Shown here: positions 58,361 to 64,000 of the stretch, in pieces
Position numbering within the stretch: the stretch's first letter is position 1
Layout: every line of letters begins with the position of its first letter
Origin: Epichloe hybrida
Taxonomy: Eukaryota > Ascomycota > Sordariomycetes > Hypocreales > Clavicipitaceae
Reading direction: 5' to 3'
DNA: 64,000 bases
Assembly (NCBI GenBank): GCA_019022495.1
Contig: JAFEKR010000063.1
Span: forward strand, 1 to 64,000
Notes under the pieces: model-generated
The model's input: only the letters and a program-made list of their open reading frames with translations
Told to the model about the DNA's origin: nothing
Databases searched by the model: none
Translations under genes and position numbers: made by a program

Positions 58361-60509
58361 TGTTGGTCAGCGAGGAAGTGATACGAGCCGGCGATGCAGT
58401 GAATTCGGTTGATGCGACTGTGAGGAGTTTGCAGAGGGGCAAAACAAGAATTAATGACGGGAGCAGCGTGGTGGTGTACTCCCTCCAGGGCTGATGATGT
58501 CTTGGTGAAGCCGGCGAGGTGCACAGTCGACAGGTTGTTGTGCCGATGTGCGACCGCTTGAAGCGTAAGGATAAATACGCAACCCTGTGTTCCTTCTCTT
58601 CCTAGCAACTGTCGTCGTATTGTTGGCCGGCAATAATACTCCCAAAGGTGTTGATAACCGTTCTGATGTGTGTTGATTGTTTGTTATTCCAGTGCTGGAA
58701 GCGGAGGGGAATCAATCAACCGTGCTGGGAAACGATGTGAAAATGTGAAAATGTGAAAATATAACAGGGGAGGGGAAACAAGTCGAATGGGCCAACGTGG
58801 GACGCGAGGTTAATTAAGAGAGAATGGGGCCTGCAGAAGCGCCCGGGCTCGAGGAAACAGCAGTCGAACAAGTCAGGAAGGAGTGTTCAGGAAGGAGTGT
58901 TCCAGCGGCGTTTGCAAGTTGGGTCTGATGAACGGCCTGGCCTGGGGGCGTGATGGAGGGCGGCCAGGGAAGGGGAAGGGCGTTTGCACTGTGGACGATC
59001 GATCAACCAATGAATCAGCCCTGGGATATCGAAGCTGGATCGAAGGGTGTGGGATTGGATAAGCTATGCCAAGCTATCGTTCTGGGATGTGAATCTGCGG
59101 GCTCTGGTCTGAAGATGGATGCGAGAGACTGACAGAACCTGACACAGACTACCGCAGGCGTGTAGAGATGACAGAGCAAGATCAGATGAACAAAGTGTAG
59201 AGTAGAAATTGAGGGGGAACACGGCATGAATAATAAAAATAAGGCGTCGGGGACATGGAGATTAACGACCTGCCAGGCGGCCAGACGCGTTTTCCCCAAT
59301 CCAATATGATGTGGGCGCGGCGGCGTTGAGGAGGAGGCCAGCGGGCGGCCAGCAGTGACAGGGATGAGGGATGGGGGATGAGGGGCCGCTGGCAGATTCA
59401 CAGTTCAACATCCAACCGAGAGCCACTCATCTCGGCGGGCAATGGCATCTTTGGCGACTTGTTTGAGCTTGCTGGATGGAAATCTGCATGTCTCAAGCTC
59501 AATGCCGTGGCCTAGTCAAGTCCACGGTCAAACGTCAGCTCAGCAGAGCAAGTGAGAGCGGCAATACCGAAACGGTTGCTACGACCCACTCACTGTACAC
59601 GACTGACTCCCTCGCCGTCTCCTCCCAGGCAGGTCGGTCTGCGAGCGATTCAATGTTCCAACTTGCGCATCAATGTTCATTGCACGACCACGACTCTCCA
59701 CAGACGCACTAGTGACTAGTAGGTGCATCGCAGCAATGCCTCGCACCTCCTGGCCACTCCCAGCTTGCCAATGAACGCGTCGAGATGCCCCAGGGCCCGA
59801 TGCCCTCCCCGCTTTTCACCTCGCATCAGTCCACACAGCTGGCGAAAATGTCTTGCCCCTGCATGAAGCCGCTGTCCAACAGAGCCGCTTGATTGGTGCA
59901 ACGGCCCTCCCTTTGCTCCCCTTGGCCACTGACATGAACTTATCGTCAGATCGTCAGACCCGAAGTCAACTGGCACCCATCAGATATCAGCGACCGGAAG
60001 GCCAGCAGGCTTGTTGCTCCGTATCATTACAGACCTTGCTTCTTTGATCCTGATTCCTCACAGATCACTCGCCGACCGTAACTCGGCCGGCCGAATCTGT
60101 GACCCGGTCGCATTACACGCATTATTCCGCCTCCTCCAAAAGCTATTAAAAGCCGTCCACGTCCACGTCCGCGACCCCCATCCCCCTCCGCGCCTCTCTC
60201 GCGCGTCCTTCGTGCCACCAACAAGTAAGTTGAAAGTACATGACGTACATGACTGAAGCGAGCCGAAATCCTCTTCCCGCCAAGCAAATAATAGCAGCAC
60301 AGCGCTTCCTCGGACGTCCGCCCCGATTACGCCCATGGAACCGCCCATCATGACCTCCTTTTTTTTTTCCCCATTAGGCCAGAAGAGCACTTAGTAGGTC
60401 TACGCCATTTGCCCGAGTGCCCGCAACCCAATCACCCAGTCACGGCCCTATCCTGTCTCTAGCTCCGTCGTTCAATCATCGATTCTCGCCGTCCTGGCCC
60501 CTCGGCGCC
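58361..60509. other. Intergenic region, no gene supported
   Basis: Upstream of the KEN-box gene. There are three perfect copies of GAAAATGT around 58738-58756 and two adjacent copies of CAGGAAGGAGTGTTC (58873-58902), small tandem duplications. Only short frames (at most 128 codons, no motif). GC content is normal. Confidence 0.45.
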
Positions 60510-61906
60510 TCGTGTCTCACCACACGGCGTGCATCTGCGTCAAACTGACTAGAAACGGCGACGAACTCTCTACCACCTTGCGGCCTGCGACCGCGGCGCG
60601 TACGCTGAAATGTGTCGGACCACATTACTCCCGTTGCAGAAGCCTTGCATCATCGACACCCGTGCCGTCTGACTCCCGTCGTGACTTGACTGACGCCCCT
60701 GTATGCCCGGCCCCAGCCAGCTTCAAGCTGGCGAAGAGCCAGTATTGCACAACACAACGGCCACGAACTAGTTCCTTTGCAAAGACAAGGTCTATCCCAT
60801 CGAACAAATTTTGAACACAATAGTGTCAAGACCTAGTGCCAGCGACACTTGTAGCTGCGCAGAGTCCAATATTTCAATCCCTCCAAGCGTCCCTCCAAAC
60901 ATCCCGCCCGTCCCTCTCTCTCCCTCTCCCTCGCCACAACCACCAACATCCAGCCCAACAACTCCTTGTATCCATCAACCAAGGCACAAATCAACCATCA
61001 CTTCCCAATCTTGATCAACGACCTCACGAACCGAACCCACGCGTCCGGTCCACGGCCACCGCATCCCGGCCCTCAATCGCGACCAACCCTCCATCAAAGG
61101 TCGTGTCCATCCGCGACCCTAGCGCTCCATCCCGGGACGACGAAGAAAAGACCAGCTCTCTGTCCCATGATGTCTGAACCTCGTCCCCCTTCCCTTCCTA
61201 GCAGACTTGTCTGTCGGTGTCACTGCTGACTGACAAGGTTGGTGGCGGAAGAGCCATGTCAACAAGTAGTCTCTTCAGCAGGAAAACCATGGAAGAGGCA
61301 CCCTCGGCCGTCTGGCCCCCAGGTCTCCTTACCACCCATGCTATTTAGACCATGAAACCACCCATCACGCTAGCTCGTTGGTGTCCGAGGTCTCGTTTTT
61401 TTTGTTCGAGGATGCAAGGTGGAGCGTCGACCAAGGGGATATTTTTGGTCCTCATGCCAGCGTTCCAGTAATGTCTGACCTCGACTCAATGAAGGAGTAA
61501 TCGGCTTGCCCCTCGGCTCTTCCGATCGTCATGACACGCCAAAATCATTCTCTATCGATATCACTGACCCAGGGACGCGAATGTAGGTGACTTCGTTCAA
61601 GTTTTACCGGGTTTCCTGCAGAGTTTCAATACCTCACAGCGCATCTTATCGTGAGCTTGACACGGGAAAACCCGCAATCCTTTTTCTCAGTGGCAAGTAA
61701 CACATGGCCAAATACTCTCAAAGATCTGTGCGGAGTAATTCAACTAATAACCGAGCCGCGACAAGGTGCAGGAAATGTACATCGTAGAAGTGATATTTGA
61801 ATAAGCGATACTATATAAAGGCAATACCAGAGCTAACGAATGCTTGCATCCACAATTCTAACCTGCCCCTCAATAATGCCCCCCAATGCTTTCGACATTG
61901 ATCGTC
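60510..61906. other. Pyrimidine-rich leader-like region, no CDS found
   Basis: The plus strand from about 60880 to 61010 is CT/CA-rich (CCCTCTCTCTCCCTCTCCCTC), the composition of fungal 5' leaders. It is followed by short ATG frames (61170, 61257) that stop within 31 codons. A donor-like GTAAGTTG at 60223 lies upstream. This could be the leader of a lost or non-coding transcript, but nothing downstream encodes a protein on the plus strand. Confidence 0.3.
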
Positions 61907-62550
61907 TCACTTTTTATCGGGTTCGTGTGACCCAACAACCTTGTTGCCTGCCATTTTAACAGCTGCATGGTCCTCCAAGTTGTGCTTGCCATCACTTGCC
62001 CTGCTCGAAGAATCCACCTTTGCATCGCGATCGAGGACATGGCCACCACTGGATCTGCTCACTGATTCTGTAGTACCATCGTCATTCAAGTGATGGGCAG
62101 GGCGGGTTGCGTGACTCTGGATTGGCTTGTGAGCAGTGATGCCGTGTCTACCTGCTTTACTTTTACCTGAGCCGACGAGTACGTCTCTGCCTATATTGTG
62201 TCCATGATCGGGGTTGGAGAAGTGCGTTGTTTGATCCTTTGGCAAGTCATGGAATGCGACCGGACTGGCCAAGTGGCCACAGGATCTCGGCTCAGATCAT
62301 GATCCGACTGTGTCCTTGACGTCTGTGGGGGCGCAGTGGCATCCTGATGAAGCTGATGTAACGGTCCACTTGCTTGATGGCGAGTTTTTGCATCAGTTCC
62401 CAGGTTGTGCGGTGACTGCACGTTGCCAGTCACGACAAGCTCGTCGTCTTCCAAAGAATGCTTCCCTAATACCCTGGCAATGGTTTGGGTCAAAGGTTTT
62501 GATGCCTCCGCATCATTCGACTCTTCCCTCTTCTCAGTAGGGACCAAATA
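61907..62550 (-). pseudogene. Detached C-terminal tail of the PLAC8 gene
   Basis: Directly after the PLAC8 stop (TAG at 62551-62553) the same frame stays open for more than 100 codons. After a shift near 62270 another frame continues to a stop at 61907. Both parts carry a diverged short motif H-x-L-x-x-D-A/P (HNLGTDAKT, HQLHQDATA, HDLSRDPVA, HVLDRDAKV). The same motif occurs before the stop (HSLQSDAIV). The shared repeat suggests that the tail once belonged to the protein and was cut off by CAG-to-TAG and an indel. An unrecognised intron is the alternative. Confidence 0.5.
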
Positions 62551-63216
62551 CTAATGCTGATCCAAATAATGAACTTGAGGATAGGCGGCAGTGTTGGCTG
62601 GAACGATAGCATCACTCTGCAAGCTGTGTAGATCCTGACGAGACGAGGCTCCTTTTCTACTTGTTTGGGTCTCGGCAGACTCCGGGCTCAAGTAGGTCAT
62701 TGGCTTGTGGTATTGATATTGGCTGCCGGTGGGATGATCATGTTTGTGGCTTCCTTGCAGCCTGGCGTGCTGCCGCTCTTGGCGCAAGGTAATCTCTTGC
62801 TCATTTCTAACCATCATAAGACATGGACAGAAGCAGGCGTCTGACAAGTCCGCGAAATCGTTTCCCTGAATGCCGTAAAATGCTCGAACAGTCGTCTGAA
62901 GCCTAGCAAATATGCACCCATAAACTAATGACTTGTTAGACGACGACACTGATGAAACGAACTGAATGACGAGATACTGACATGGGAAGCAAACGGCCAA
63001 CTGAACACATTCAGCGTTGAAGCAGCCAGAATCAGGAACATATTCGGCATCGGAACCGGAAATTACTGCCTTGAGACGATGAGAAGTTCGGGAGTAAATC
63101 CCACATGGCCAGATTGCTGCTGCCAGACAAGACTTGAGGTTGAATGCCTCGCCTCGGTCGTCATCAGTCGGCCACAGCCAATTTTGCTGCAATTTTTCTT
63201 TTGTCTGCTTTTCCAT
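62551..63216 (-). CDS. PLAC8-family cysteine-rich protein
   Basis: ATG 63216 (MEKQTKEKLQQNWLWPTDDD), exons 63216-62982 and 62924-62551, intron 57 bp, 202 aa. The PLAC8 domain is visible. SCLAAAIWPCGIYSRTSHRL is followed by GCFNAECVQLAVCFP, then across the intron FYGCIFARLQTTVRAFYGI, GNDFADLSDACFCPC, and MMVRNEQEITLRQ. This is the usual order, ending in the D-x-C..fC-x-C..L-x-Q/R-E-x-E-x-x-R signature. Fungal PLAC8 proteins are small membrane-associated proteins linked to metal or calcium homeostasis and cell size; the exact role here is unknown. The tail after residue 140 is His/Ser/Gln-rich and ends at a TAG that may be secondary (see 61907-62550). The frame is open upstream of the chosen ATG, but that stretch has non-coding composition. 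Confidence 0.82.
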   Translation of the reverse strand: MEKQTKEKLQQNWLWPTDDDRGEAFNLKSCLAAAIWPCGIYSRTSHRLKAVISGSDAEYVPDSGCFNAECVQLAVCFPCQYLVIQFVSSVSSSNKSLVYGCIFARLQTTVRAFYGIQGNDFADLSDACFCPCLMMVRNEQEITLRQERQHARLQGSHKHDHPTGSQYQYHKPMTYLSPESAETQTSRKGASSRQDLHSLQSDAIVPANTAAYPQVHYLDQH

Positions 63217-64000
63217 GATTGCACAAGGGTCGAGGCTATCAGATGGAGTGGAGTAGACTTGGCCCACGTCGGGGGATTTGGTAAAACAGATCGCTGGATA
63301 TGATTGCCGTACGAAAGAGGCGACGAAATGAGCAGTTTGATAAATGTATTGGACCCAACCAACGTACAAGAATGACGAGAAATGCAGAGCGGAAGAATGC
63401 TGGAGTGCAAGAAGACAGATGCTGATTCGAAAATGAAATGATCCAGAGAGAAAGAGAAAGAAGACAGATGGTAACGGAGGAAGTGACAAGGAGTTGCCGT
63501 GAGCAAGAGCAGGTGGCAGACAGCTGCTCGCCTGCCTTGACATGAATTACAGCTGTCGTCCACAGAGCACTTGAACAGTCAAGACTCCATTTTTGGAAAG
63601 CAAGGTGAGCAGAAAGAGGCTGGTATGACTGCCGTGATTACGCGTGGTTTTTTTTTGCCATTCGATTCAGGTGGCCTGATATTGGATCCAGTGATGGCCT
63701 GTCATGGGGGATCTTTCCTACCAAGCAGCGCTTAAGCGAGACAGAAAGAGAAACTTGACATCGCAGGACACACAAACAGCGATATTCTCTCGAGATAAGT
63801 GTCCAATAACAACGTGAGAAAATTTGTCGCCGGGCCTGAACCCTGGAGAGAGAAGAAAAGAAGAGGAGGAGGGAATTTCGCCTTTCCCTCAAATTCAAAG
63901 CTACACCGCGGCAAATTTAGCACAACCGTAGATCTTGTCTCACACCAATAAGGATAAGTTCACCAATCCTTGCATTTCTCTTTTTCCGAGCGTGCGATCC
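63217..64000. promoter_or_regulatory. Upstream region of the PLAC8 gene
   Basis: No gene. On the minus strand it holds CT-rich tracts (63430-63470, 63835-63885 read as GA-rich on the plus strand) suitable for a promoter/leader. No recognisable start of another gene before the window ends. Confidence 0.4.

Overview
The window looks like nuclear DNA of a filamentous ascomycete, probably a sordariomycete. The reasons are short GT-AG introns (about 45-130 bp) with CTAAC/CTGAC-type branch sites, housekeeping genes of fungal type, and a large AT-rich island of retroelements that carry the C-to-T/G-to-A decay of repeat-induced point mutation (RIP). No species can be named from the sequence alone.

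Layout. (1) 1-9964, gene-poor accessory flank: a decayed glycine-zipper gene at the left edge, two unrecognised genes facing each other (2334-3209 + and 3299-4330 -), a small DUF7079-like gene (5306-5722) and a five-exon gene (6818-9022). The last encodes four FNTNGW-type repeats followed by a hydrophobic segment and glycine zipper of the kind seen in bacterial secreted effectors. (2) 9965-47921, a 37.9-kb AT-rich island bracketed by 59-bp near-perfect inverted repeats, with an 8-bp satellite just inside each. It is a stack of nested elements whose insertion order can be read from LTR pairs and target-site duplications (TSDs). A Ty1/copia element (10813-33318) sits inside a solo 270-bp LTR and was itself invaded by two Ty3/gypsy elements. 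A second stack (34345-42076) holds further gypsy copies, a 614-bp TRIM-like element, a hAT-like MITE and a solo copia LTR. A 2.9-kb foldback element with a 10-bp satellite core and a non-autonomous LTR element with an internal minisatellite complete it. (3) 47922-64000, ordinary gene-bearing DNA: a 17-exon adenylosuccinate lyase whose start codon is only about 165 bp from the island, formyltetrahydrofolate deformylase, a PAP2 lipid phosphatase, thymidylate kinase, a KEN-box protein and a PLAC8-family protein whose tail seems to have been cut by a stop codon.

How the genes relate. The right flank holds nucleotide and one-carbon metabolism genes (adenylosuccinate lyase in purine synthesis, 10-formyl-THF hydrolysis, dTMP phosphorylation). 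They lie near each other, but nothing indicates an operon or cluster. In the left flank, the DUF7079-like gene and the glycine-zipper gene lie on the same strand 1.1 kb apart, both resemble bacterial families, and could be a transferred effector/partner pair; this is inference.

Limits. All family names come from reading motifs by eye, with no searches. Exon structures are inferred from reading-frame continuity and splice consensus. Repeat boundaries supported by LTR pairs and TSDs are firm; RIP status is judged from the pattern of TAG/TAA stops and C/T, G/A differences between copies.
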